27,102 bases of DNA, taken from positions 1-27,102 of the forward strand of contig CAYQVW010000019.1 of the NCBI GenBank assembly GCA_964421245.1, in the 5' to 3' direction. Made by a program: the position numbers and the translations under genes. Numbering within the stretch: position 1 is the first letter of the stretch; each line of letters opens with the position of its first letter. The stretch is from CAYQVW01 sp964421245 (lineage in GTDB: Bacteria; Margulisbacteria; WOR-1; XYC2-FULL-46-14). Under the pieces are notes generated by a model. The model saw nothing but the letters and a program-made list of their open reading frames with translations, made no database searches and was not told where the DNA came from. Positions 1-6,236 of this stretch are shown here, in pieces.

Positions 1-5
1 AGGTT

Positions 6-48
6 GGAATTGGCACATTGTCTAAAGTTCGATTGGTGCCTAAATTCC
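6..48. repeat. imperfect dyad next to the left repeat end
   Basis: GGAATTGGCAC (6-16) pairs with GTGCC-TA-AATTCC (36-48), giving an 11-bp stem with a 2-nt bulge and a 19-nt loop. It ends exactly where the 121-bp repeat begins. It could be a recombinase target or att half-site, or a terminator hairpin. It does not fold as a tRNA: the TTCGATT at 28-34 has no pairing T-stem. Confidence 0.4.
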
Positions 49-168
49 CAGTTTTTATTTTTTTACAAACTGTTGATTTCCCTAAGAAATTAGCGGCGGC
101 GGCAATTTCATTCGTAAATTTTGTGGCGGCTTGCCTCGCGGCAAAGTTGGCGGTCAATTTGGGCTTTT
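48..168 (+). repeat. 121-bp inverted repeat, left copy
   Basis: This copy is the exact reverse complement of 3094-3214 over 121 bp, as checked base by base. It contains a GC-rich core of GGCGGC units (about 92-145) inside AT-rich flanks and a small hairpin, TTGCC-TCGC-GGCAA. Beyond its inner edge similarity to the other copy drops sharply. Its outer edge (48) abuts a dyad at 6-48. Confidence 0.95.
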
Positions 169-285
169 TAAAGGAACGGTCAACAAAGATAAAAAATCAT
201 TGCTTTATAAACCTTTTATTTCTATTTCCTCTTTTAAAAAGAAACATTTTTGATGTGCTTTTTCATTGGAAAGACATCTAAATTT

Positions 286-704
286 GAAGCCTCACAAAAA
301 AATTCTTATATTTTAAATTTTTTTAAGATAAATAACGGCTTAGGGAAGGCTTAAAACAGAGTTATCGATTTCTAATTGCTGGCAACACTCCTGGGTTTTC
401 AATTATAGCATTTTCTTCTGCTAGTGCTGTCAATTTCGCAGATGATTTATCCATTCATAGTTTTTGCTAATGCTCCGTCCTCATCCTTGCGTCCTACGCA
501 TTTACTTGCTGCTCAATCTCGCTCCGTAAAAAAATTTTGTAAGGAATAAAAGCATAATATCAGGCAATATTTTTTTACTCCGCTCGTCCTTCGTTCTCTC
601 GCCACTATAAAGAAATTGCGGAACGCTCGACCACTTTCGGATGACAGCGCAGAAGAAAATGCTCTTAAATATTTAGCTGGCTGTGTTGCCAGTTTATTTT
701 TATT
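286..704. other. non-coding stretch inside the island, no gene recognised
   Basis: No open frame here has a ribosome binding site or a recognisable product. Short frames exist on both strands (for example 33 codons on the minus strand from about 458), but none has a convincing start. Composition changes at about 475-650, where a more GC-balanced, pyrimidine-rich patch appears with repeated GTCC/CGTCC-like words. The promoter for the downstream SLOG gene should lie in this stretch, but no good -35/-10 pair is obvious. Confidence 0.5.
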
Positions 705-718
705 AGGAGGTGTCATTT

Positions 719-1249
719 ATGTGTTCTATTGTTGGTATTGTTGGTTCTCGTTCTCTTCCAGTTTCTTTTGCTCCTTTAGTTTCTCAGGTAGTTGCTTCTT
801 ATTTGGCGCGTGGTTTTAGGGTGGTTTCAGGTGGTGCTTTGGGAGCTGATTTTTTTGCTTTATCAGCTTTACTTCAGCAGGGAGTTTGTTCATGGGGAGT
901 TATTTATTCTGCCTGGCAGTCAGCATCGGGTTTTCCTGTTTCAGTCCGTCCACACATTTCTCGTTTTTTATCTAGCGGTGGTCAGGTGGTTTGGGGTTCA
1001 GCTACGCCAGGGGATTCACGTCATTTAGTTATATCAGCTCTTTTAGCCCGTAACAGGCGTTTGGTTTCTAGCTCCTCTGTTTTAGTTGCTTTTTTATATG
1101 GCCGGTCACGTGGTTCGCTTTACACGGTCAGGCAGGCAGTTGGGCGCGGTATTCCAGTTGTTATTTTTCTTTGTGGTGGCGGTGCCTGCCTCCCGCCTGA
1201 TTTAGCTTCTCATTGCTCAGTTATTCATACGCGTAAGGAGGTGATTTAG
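719..1249 (+). CDS. DprA-like SLOG-superfamily Rossmann protein
   Basis: A 176-residue protein whose ATG follows an AGGAGG site (705-710) by 8 nt; a GTG three codons upstream overlaps that site and is less likely. Two SLOG hallmarks are visible: a VGSR strand-loop at residues 8-11 and SGGALGAD at 37-44, matching the glycine-rich nucleotide-binding loop of DprA/LOG proteins. Residues 110-150 follow the DprA pattern: ARNRR, a hydrophobic strand, a GS..T turn and a G-I-P-V strand. DprA proper binds ssDNA and RecA, but this protein has only the Rossmann core, without SAM or winged-helix domains. Small free-standing SLOG proteins are known to act as nucleotide or ligand sensors, often on mobile elements. 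The coding strand is strikingly T-rich, unlike the purine-rich neighbours, which suggests separate ancestry. Ligand and role are unknown. Confidence 0.75.
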   Translation: MCSIVGIVGSRSLPVSFAPLVSQVVASYLARGFRVVSGGALGADFFALSALLQQGVCSWGVIYSAWQSASGFPVSVRPHISRFLSSGGQVVWGSATPGDSRHLVISALLARNRRLVSSSSVLVAFLYGRSRGSLYTVRQAVGRGIPVVIFLCGGGACLPPDLASHCSVIHTRKEVI

Positions 1250-1251
1250 TT

Positions 1252-1428
1252 ATGGCTAATTCAGTTTTATCGCCATGCCACCAGTGTTCATGGTGCTTAT
1301 TAAACATTGCTTGTTCTCCACACAAAAGAGTACGTTGTCAGAAATACTTAGACTATATTGGACAACTTCATAATAACAGGTTACATAATATCTTGATTGA
1401 TGAATTAAGAGAACTAATACCTTGTTAG
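1252..1428 (+). CDS. 58-residue Cys-rich protein (possible zinc-binding knuckle)
   Basis: The ATG lies 6 nt after a near-perfect Shine-Dalgarno, AAGGAGGTGAT (1235-1245), which overlaps the end of the upstream SLOG gene; the two are probably co-transcribed and translationally coupled. Cysteines fall at residues 9, 12, 15, 21, 29 and 58. The C-x2-C-x2-C cluster with C21 and C29 looks like a small zinc-binding fold. The second half is helical. I do not recognise a family. The strong ribosome binding site, tight spacing and a terminator just downstream support a real gene. Confidence 0.65.
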   Translation: MANSVLSPCHQCSWCLLNIACSPHKRVRCQKYLDYIGQLHNNRLHNILIDELRELIPC

Positions 1429-1439
1429 TATATGAGCTT

Positions 1440-1472
1440 GCCCTCCGAAGCTTTAGCGAAGGAGGGCTTTTC
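1440..1472 (+). terminator. rho-independent terminator after the SLOG/Cys-rich pair
   Basis: GCCCTCC (1440-1446) pairs with GGAGGGC (1461-1467), with a 14-nt loop, followed by TTTTCTTAT. It sits 11 nt after the Cys-rich gene stop and closes that operon. The sequence on the other side is not T-rich on the minus strand, so it works mainly for plus-strand transcripts. Confidence 0.85.
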
Positions 1473-1482
1473 TTATGGTCGT

Positions 1483-1695
1483 TTACTTAATAAGAGATTC
1501 AATTTTTGTATTTAAAGCCTCAGCAATGTTCACAATGTTTTGAATTGATGGATTAGGAGTATAACCTGATTCTATCTTCAAATACGTGCTTAATGGAATT
1601 TTTGCCTTCTTTGCTATTTTCGCTTGTGACAAACCAGTTTTTTGTCTAATTTTCTTAATATTTTTTGATAATTTTTTATTTGACACTATGTCCAT
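1483..1695 (-). CDS. XRE/Cro-CI family helix-turn-helix regulator
   Basis: A 70-residue single-domain HTH_3 protein. Residues 9-34 carry the pattern I-R-x-K-x-G-L-S-Q-x-x-I-A-x-K-A; recognition-helix and wing residues (PLSTYLKIESG) follow at 34-44, then a closing helix. It is divergent from the recombinase with 80 bp between starts, and its 5' end overlaps the recombinase promoter (TTGACA at 1680-1685). I infer that it represses the recombinase and itself, like a small phage CI. No Shine-Dalgarno precedes the ATG; a TATAGT hexamer ends 10 nt upstream, so the message may be leaderless, as for lambda cI from PRM. Confidence 0.85.
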   Translation of the reverse strand: MDIVSNKKLSKNIKKIRQKTGLSQAKIAKKAKIPLSTYLKIESGYTPNPSIQNIVNIAEALNTKIESLIK

Positions 1696-1708
1696 ATTTG
1701 GTTATACT
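1680..1708 (+). promoter_or_regulatory. sigma-70 promoter of the serine recombinase
   Basis: TTGACA (1680-1685), a 17-nt spacer and TATACT (1703-1708) make a near-consensus promoter. The -35 lies inside the first codons of the divergent XRE gene. The transcript would start near 1715 and have a leader of about 60 nt ending in AGGAGG. Confidence 0.8.
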
Positions 1709-1711
1709 ATA
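1706..1711 (-). promoter_or_regulatory. -10 element of the XRE regulator, overlapping the recombinase -10
   Basis: TATACTATA (1703-1711) reads as TATACT on the plus strand and TATAGT on the minus strand, so both divergent genes have a -10 in the same 9 bp. The minus-strand hexamer ends 10 nt before the XRE ATG. No good minus-strand -35 is visible. Polymerase could occupy only one direction at a time. Confidence 0.5.
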
Positions 1712-1775
1712 TCAGTATTTGAATATATTCGCTAAGCAATTTTCTTCTTTAAATCTTAACAATAAGGAGGTTATT

Positions 1776-3305
1776 ATGCAACAGGATAAAGTCAATTGTG
1801 CTATTTACACCAGAGTTTCTACTGATAGTCAGGCAGAGGTTGAATTTAATTCTTGCGAATCGCAAGAATTAAAAATTAAATCTTTTATATCAAGTCAGGA
1901 AAATATGGTTGTTTATAAACACTATTCTGATCCTGGGTTCACCGGAGCACATATCGACCGACCAGCTCTCCAAGAAATGTTAAGAGATATCGAGGATGGA
2001 AAAATAAATATTGTTGTGGCTTACAAGATCGATCGTCTAACAAGATCACCAAAAGATTTTTATCAACTTGTTGAAATTTTTGATAAATATAGTGCTTCTT
2101 TTATCTCAGTTACGGAAAGATTTGACACCTCTACACCATCCGGCAGATTGCTGAGAAATATTATGCTTACTTTTGCACAATTTGAGAGAGAGCTGGTCGG
2201 AGAGAGGGTAAAGGATAAAATGTTTGAGCGTGCTAAGAAAGGTTTATTTGGCGGAGGACCAACCCCATATGGCTATAAAAGGATAGACAAAAAACTGGTT
2301 GTTAATGAGGAAGAGGCAAAAATTATTAAAGAAATATTTAATACTTATATAAAAACCAAGTCATTGTTTAAAACTTATGAAATTATTAAACGTAAAGGTA
2401 TTATTAAAAGGAATAATAAGATTTTTACTAAGGGAGATATTTACGATACGTTAAGGAAGCCCGTTTATAATGGCAAAATAGTATTTAAAGAAAAAATATA
2501 TCAAGGTATTCACAAGCCTATTATTAGTGATTTACAGTTTGAACAGGCAAAGTCTATTTTTCAAGAACGACCTAAGTCAAAGTGGAGATCTGATAAAAAA
2601 TATTTATTCCCCGGAATAGTCGTTTGCAAGGAATGTGGTTCTGTTATGACTCCAACCTTTGCCGTTAAAGTTATTAAGAATAGGCGCAAAAGATATTTTT
2701 ACTACCGTTGCACCTGCACTTATAAGAAAGAATGGAACACTTGCACAATTAGACAGATTAGCGCCGAGAGGCTTGATAGTTTTATAACTAAAAGTTTAGA
2801 GAGAGTGGCTAGTGACCCTCAATATCTTGAAAGTTTGAGTTTTACGCTTAATTATAAGTCGCAGGGTACTAACGACAGATTCGAACCGGGCAACAATTCA
2901 AGCGTTTTTAATGCTAAGAACTTAAAGTCTTTGCTCGATAGGGTAGTAAAAATATCTTTAACGAGTGAGAAGGTTGATAAAGGTGGAATGATGAAAAAGC
3001 ACATCAAAAATATTATCTATTCAAAAGAGCAAATAGAATTAAAGCTTTATAAAACAAATGATTTTTTGCCTTTGTTAGACCAAAAATTATATGAAAAGCC
3101 CAAATTGACCGCCAACTTTGCCGCGAGGCAAGCCGCCACAAAATTTACGAATGAAATTGCCGCCGCCGCTAATTTCTTAGGGAAATCAACAGTTTGTAAA
3201 AAAATAAAAACTGGAGGGGGGAGGATTCGAACCTCCGAACTCATAAGAGGTCTGATTTACAGTCAGAAGCGTTTGACCACTTCGCTACCCCTCCGGATTA
3301 ACTAA
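1776..3305 (+). CDS. large serine recombinase (resolvase / recombinase / zinc ribbon domains)
   Basis: The 509-residue reading starts at an ATG 5 nt after AAGGAGG. Residues 7-145 are the resolvase catalytic domain: YTRVST gives nucleophile Ser15, and KIDRLTR and FAQFERELVGERV hold the catalytic arginines. A recombinase domain covers about 165-285 (PTPYGYKR onward). A zinc-ribbon follows at about 300-345 (CKECG, then a CTC/C cluster), then a short helical part. Such enzymes integrate and excise elements between att sites. The frame does not stop at the family's usual end: residues from about 440 are encoded by the 121-bp repeat, and the last 30 or so by the antisense strand of tRNA-Tyr. That tail is probably a product of the insertion site, and the native C-terminus is uncertain. 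XRE repression from the divergent gene is likely. Confidence 0.9.
   Translation: MQQDKVNCAIYTRVSTDSQAEVEFNSCESQELKIKSFISSQENMVVYKHYSDPGFTGAHIDRPALQEMLRDIEDGKINIVVAYKIDRLTRSPKDFYQLVEIFDKYSASFISVTERFDTSTPSGRLLRNIMLTFAQFERELVGERVKDKMFERAKKGLFGGGPTPYGYKRIDKKLVVNEEEAKIIKEIFNTYIKTKSLFKTYEIIKRKGIIKRNNKIFTKGDIYDTLRKPVYNGKIVFKEKIYQGIHKPIISDLQFEQAKSIFQERPKSKWRSDKKYLFPGIVVCKECGSVMTPTFAVKVIKNRRKRYFYYRCTCTYKKEWNTCTIRQISAERLDSFITKSLERVASDPQYLESLSFTLNYKSQGTNDRFEPGNNSSVFNAKNLKSLLDRVVKISLTSEKVDKGGMMKKHIKNIIYSKEQIELKLYKTNDFLPLLDQKLYEKPKLTANFAARQAATKFTNEIAAAANFLGKSTVCKKIKTGGGRIRTSELIRGLIYSQKRLTTSLPLRIN
3094..3214 (-). repeat. 121-bp inverted repeat, right copy (element end at tRNA-Tyr)
   Basis: Identical in inverted orientation to 48-168. 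The outer end overlaps the discriminator base and last two bases of the tRNA-Tyr gene (3212-3214), so the element boundary lies at the tRNA 3' end. The two copies diverge at the outer edge right after AAAAACTGG, which marks the likely junction core. The repeat also encodes part of the recombinase reading frame. Confidence 0.95.
3212..3294 (-). tRNA. tRNA-Tyr (GTA)
   Basis: On the minus strand the acceptor stem GGAGGGG (3294-3288) pairs with CCCCTCC (3219-3213), with discriminator A at 3212. The T-arm is GGAGG-TTCGAAT-CCTCC (3236-3220). The anticodon loop contains CTGTAAA, giving GTA for Tyr. A long variable arm is present, as expected of bacterial tRNA-Tyr. CCA is not encoded. Its 3' end is the attachment point of the mobile island. 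Confidence 0.95.
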
Positions 3306-3333
3306 CAACTACCAACTAACGACAAACAACTTT
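3299..3333. repeat. CAACTAACGAC-type dispersed repeat in the tRNA-Tyr leader
   Basis: A run of AACTAACGAC/AACAAC words. Bases 3313-3333 match 7969-7989 inside metH at 20 of 21 positions. It lies between the tRNA-Tyr promoter and the mature 5' end, so it would be part of the precursor leader. Confidence 0.6.
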
Positions 3334-3335
3334 TA

Positions 3336-3365
3336 ATTATAACCTTAATGATGGGGTGGGGTCAA
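3336..3365 (-). promoter_or_regulatory. promoter of tRNA-Tyr
   Basis: On the minus strand TTGACC (3365-3360), an 18-nt spacer and TATAAT (3341-3336) lie about 40 nt upstream of the tRNA 5' end. The match and location suit a strong stable-RNA promoter. Confidence 0.7.
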
Positions 3366-3369
3366 ATGC

Positions 3370-3398
3370 TTGTTATTTTTGATTTATTGGACTAAAAT
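3370..3398 (+). promoter_or_regulatory. promoter of the histidine kinase operon
   Basis: TTGTTA (3370-3375), a 17-nt spacer and TAAAAT (3393-3398) directly abut the ATG at 3399. A transcript starting 6-8 nt after the -10 would begin inside that ATG's third codon. This favours translation from the GTG at 3408 on a leaderless message. Confidence 0.6.
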
Positions 3399-3731
3399 AT
3401 GAGCATAGTGAAATTGCTTATTATTGTTTTTATAGTTATTTTTGCCTTTCCTGCTTATGCCTTTTTGCCTGGTAATGGTAGGCTGGGGCAACAATTTCTT
3501 CCAAAAAGCACAAGCAAAATAGTATATCAGAGAATTTATTTAAAAGAAAAATTGGCTAATTTACAGGCAATTGAATTGCTTGAGATTCTAGATACCTTTG
3601 ATTTTAATGATTTAAGTATTGATAGAAAGAGAAAATCGATTAACATGAAATATTTTTCTGGATTTGTTAATTTAGCAGAAGTTATAACCACGATAAAAAA
3701 ATTAGGTTACAAAGTCGCTCGCTTAGAATAA
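3399..3731 (+). CDS. small exported protein with a C-terminal HMA-like half
   Basis: 110 residues from ATG 3399, or 107 from GTG 3408. The latter gives a cleaner signal peptide (M-K-L-L then a hydrophobic run to A-Y-A) and fits the promoter position. After cleavage near A-Y-A, a basic linker leads to a C-terminal 40 residues that resemble a heavy-metal-associated fold: a strand (LSID), charged turn, strand (INMKYFSG), helix (EVITTIKKLG) and final Y-K-V strand. The metal-binding CxxC of HMA domains is absent, so metal binding is doubtful. The stop overlaps the kinase start by one base (TAATG), implying translational coupling; it may be a periplasmic partner or sensor part for the kinase. Confidence 0.7.
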   Translation: MSIVKLLIIVFIVIFAFPAYAFLPGNGRLGQQFLPKSTSKIVYQRIYLKEKLANLQAIELLEILDTFDFNDLSIDRKRKSINMKYFSGFVNLAEVITTIKKLGYKVARLE

Positions 3732-5683
3732 TGCAGCAATATTACTACCTTTCGAACCTAACCACTGTAGTTTTGAGTATCGGACTTGCGGTTTTTATTC
3801 TTATTCAAGGAAGAAAAAATACTAATATTCTCTTTGCCCTTTATTCGCTTTGCGTTGCCGTATGGGCGGGGGCAAAATTTATATCTTGGGTAAGTATTTC
3901 AAACGATCTAGCACTCTTTTTTATGCAGCTCTCGGTTGCAACTGCAGTTTTTATTCCAATAATTTATTTTCATTTTTCTATTGTTTTTACCGGCCAAAAG
4001 AATAAGATGTTTTGGATATATGCTTTATCTTCAGTTCTGTTTTTGCTCTCTTTTTCTCCTTATATGATAAGGGGACTTGGGATTAGGGATGGAATCAGAA
4101 CAATAATTGCCGGTCCTCTGTATATTATCTTTTGGGTATTTTTTGGAGTCTTTATTGTTTTTGGTTTGCTGAATTTTCGTTTTGCTCTAAAAAAATCTGA
4201 TCCCAGAAAGAGGAACCAAATAAAATATTTGATTCTGGCATCAATAATTGGTTTTGGAGGAGGAATGTTGGTGTTTGGTTCCAATCTCTTTCCATTGCTT
4301 GAACCTTTTGGATATGGATTTATCCCTCTTTATTCGGTAATTGCAGCCTACGCAATTGTTAAACATCGCCTTTTGGATATAAGTGTTGTTATTCGACGTG
4401 GTATTGCTTACTCAATTCTTTCTCTTCTAATTACGGGGATGTATTTTTTAACTTTTTCGGTTTTTCGAGATATTATTGGCCGAATAATTGGGACAAACTC
4501 ATTTTTGGTTAATTTACCGTTAATTTTAATCTTTGTTGTTTTGTTTCAGCCTTTACAAAATAAAGTTCAAGAAGTTGTGGATCAGATTTTTTATAAAGAA
4601 AAGATTGACCGAGAAAAAGAGATTATCTTTTTTTCTGATCAGGTTATGAAAATTTTAGAGTTGAGGGAGCTGTTGCGTTTTATTGTGTCTAGGGTTAAAC
4701 AGGTTTTAAAAATAAAAAATGCATCAATCTATGTTAAAGATCGAAAATCAAATTTATTTTTTGATCAGGACTTAAATATTTTAGAGGATGATTTTTTGCA
4801 TAAGCTTAGTATGAATTTTGAGGTAATCTTTATTTCGGATACCGAACTAGTCTTTCCAATTTACCTTAAAAAAGAACTTCTAGGGGTGTTACATATTAAA
4901 GAGAAGGACTCCGGAGATTCTTTTTCTTATTATGAGGTTGATTTGATAAAAACCTTTTTAAATCAAGCAGCTGCGGCTTTGAAAAATGCATTTTTACTAG
5001 ATGAGATTATTGAGCACAAGCGTCAGCTTTATCAGGCGTCAAACCTTGCCAGTCTTGGTACCTTATCTGCTGGAATGGCGCATGAGATTAAGAATCCTTT
5101 GGCTGTTATTAAGGGTTTAACTCAAATCCTTCCTCAGAATATCTCTGATCAGGAATTTTTGGATAAGTTTGTAAAGATTGTTCCAGGACAGATTGATCGT
5201 ATAAATCAAACTATTGAGGCCCTGCTAAAGGTGGGAAAGAAACCAATAGTTCATAAGATGGATACTGATCTTAATTTGCTATTAAATGATGTAGTTGATT
5301 TTGTTAAGATCCCCTTTAAGAAAAAAAATGTGGAGGTAGTGCTTGATTTTTCAGAGATTAAGTTGATTAAGGCTGATTATAATCTTTTGTATCAGGCTTT
5401 TTTCAATCTGCTTCAAAACGCAGCCCAGGCAATGTCCAATGGGGGGATTATTACAATAAAAACGGAGTTTCAGGCACGGGTTAGTGTTATGGATACTGGA
5501 GAGGGGATTGCGGCAGATAAGATTGATCGGATTTTTAGCCCATTTGTAACAATTAAGAAAGACGGAATTGGGCTCGGTTTGTTCATGGTCAAAAAGATTT
5601 TAGAGGAGCATGATGCCCATGTCAATGTGCACAGCAAGGTGGGCGAGGGGACCTGTTTTTGTGTTGACTTTGAAAATAATTAG
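3731..5683 (+). CDS. membrane sensor histidine kinase (7TM, GAF, HisKA, HATPase_c)
   Basis: 650 residues. About 1-215 hold seven or so hydrophobic segments, typical of the N-terminal 7TM histidine kinase input region. A linker and a GAF-like domain (about 290-420) follow. The dimerisation/phosphoacceptor box AGMAHEIKNPLA places the phosphorylated His at 451. The ATPase domain has the N-box with N559/N563, the G1 motif DTGEGI starting at D588 and a GIGLGL G2 motif. It autophosphorylates and passes phosphate to a response regulator. None is encoded beside it, so the three regulators at 16650-17810 are candidate partners by inference only. It is coupled to the upstream exported protein by a one-base overlap and followed by a TlpA-like gene 16 nt downstream. 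Confidence 0.93.
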   Translation: MQQYYYLSNLTTVVLSIGLAVFILIQGRKNTNILFALYSLCVAVWAGAKFISWVSISNDLALFFMQLSVATAVFIPIIYFHFSIVFTGQKNKMFWIYALSSVLFLLSFSPYMIRGLGIRDGIRTIIAGPLYIIFWVFFGVFIVFGLLNFRFALKKSDPRKRNQIKYLILASIIGFGGGMLVFGSNLFPLLEPFGYGFIPLYSVIAAYAIVKHRLLDISVVIRRGIAYSILSLLITGMYFLTFSVFRDIIGRIIGTNSFLVNLPLILIFVVLFQPLQNKVQEVVDQIFYKEKIDREKEIIFFSDQVMKILELRELLRFIVSRVKQVLKIKNASIYVKDRKSNLFFDQDLNILEDDFLHKLSMNFEVIFISDTELVFPIYLKKELLGVLHIKEKDSGDSFSYYEVDLIKTFLNQAAAALKNAFLLDEIIEHKRQLYQASNLASLGTLSAGMAHEIKNPLAVIKGLTQILPQNISDQEFLDKFVKIVPGQIDRINQTIEALLKVGKKPIVHKMDTDLNLLLNDVVDFVKIPFKKKNVEVVLDFSEIKLIKADYNLLYQAFFNLLQNAAQAMSNGGIITIKTEFQARVSVMDTGEGIAADKIDRIFSPFVTIKKDGIGLGLFMVKKILEEHDAHVNVHSKVGEGTCFCVDFENN

Positions 5684-5699
5684 GTTTATACTCAAAACG

Positions 5700-6188
5700 A
5701 TGTTAAAAAGGGCACTTTTTATTTTATTCTTACTGATAGTCTTTGCTATATCTTCCCTTGCAATAAATTCTCCAATCAAGGTAGGAGAGCAATTTCCTAA
5801 GTTAGCACTTAAAGATATTGATGGTAAAGAGTTTGTGTTGGAATCGGGTAAGAATCCAACCTTGGTACTCTTCTTTGCTAGTTGGTCAACGGTTTGTCGA
5901 GAAGAGCTTCTTTTTATAAAGGATCTTAAACCTGAGGGTGTTGATATTATCGCGGTCGCCTTTGATAAGGATAAAAAAGTTCTAAAGGACTATGTTTCTG
6001 AAAATAAATTACCATTTACTATTTTGCAAGATACTAATCTTGTTTCTCCGCAACGATACCAGATTTTAGTAATTCCGACCACCTATGTTTTAAAATCTGA
6101 TGGCACTATTAAAAATATTTTCATTGATTTTGATAAGAATGTAGGGAAATCTCTTTCTTCTTCTATTAAAACTCTGTTAAAGAAATAA
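5700..6188 (+). CDS. TlpA/ResA-like thioredoxin-fold protein lacking the first active-site Cys
   Basis: 162 residues from the ATG at 5700; longer readings would overlap the kinase and lack a binding site. Residues 5-21 form an N-terminal membrane anchor or uncleaved signal. The AhpC/TlpA-type thioredoxin fold follows: VGEQFPKLALKDIDGK, then strand LVLFFA and the active site W62-S63-T64-V65-C66. Family members have WCxxC here, so the attacking Cys is replaced by Ser and only Cys66 remains. The cis-Pro loop VIPTTYVL is intact. A standard dithiol reductase reaction is therefore unlikely; a monothiol, binding or peroxidase-like role remains open. Last gene of the kinase operon. Confidence 0.85.
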   Translation: MLKRALFILFLLIVFAISSLAINSPIKVGEQFPKLALKDIDGKEFVLESGKNPTLVLFFASWSTVCREELLFIKDLKPEGVDIIAVAFDKDKKVLKDYVSENKLPFTILQDTNLVSPQRYQILVIPTTYVLKSDGTIKNIFIDFDKNVGKSLSSSIKTLLKK

Positions 6189-6198
6189 GATTCTTTAA
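6177..6198 (+). terminator. weak AT-rich hairpin at the end of the kinase operon
   Basis: TTAAAGAA (6177-6184) pairs with TTCTTTAA (6191-6198) around a 6-nt loop that includes the tlpA-like stop codon. It lacks a T-tract, so termination efficiency is doubtful. Confidence 0.35.
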
Positions 6199-6202
6199 TC
6201 CC

Positions 6203-6236
6203 TGTTTCCCAGATTTTATCTCTGATTTTGATTATC
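6203..6236. repeat. dispersed repeat supplying the 3' end of metH
   Basis: The segment GATTTTATCtCTGATTTTGATTaTCCC recurs near-identically at the 3' end of nadA (17823-17858). In both genes the minus-strand reading ends D-N-Q-N-Q followed by one residue and a TAA stop taken from the repeat. Confidence 0.7.

Larger units (their letters stand above)
1..285 (-). pseudogene. decayed 3' end of a serine recombinase gene (remnant, runs off left edge)
   Basis: Read on the minus strand, this stretch matches the 3' end of the intact recombinase gene at 1776-3305. Bases 266-246 equal 2991-3011 exactly (21 nt). Bases 245-169 align with 3012-3093 with many substitutions and indels, and they contain in-frame stops (TAA, TAG) and frameshifts. 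Bases 168-48 are identical to 3094-3214. Past the repeat, the minus-strand frame stays open to the window edge. I infer a dead or partial copy of a related recombinase in inverted orientation. It has no start codon or catalytic domain here, so the rest was deleted or replaced by the sequence after about 285. Confidence 0.6.

Noticed and set aside
28..34. tRNA or tmRNA fragment suggested by TTCGATT near the left edge
   Set aside because: Flanking bases do not pair as a T-stem.
18..281. Plus-strand 87-codon ORF across the left repeat
   Set aside because: It is the antisense of the recombinase 3' remnant; a matching antisense ORF occurs at 3047-3244 over the right repeat. No binding site.
340..716. 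Minus-strand ORFs of 33 and 67 codons in the island's left part
   Set aside because: No ribosome binding site, no recognisable motif, and the longer one overlaps the start of the SLOG gene.
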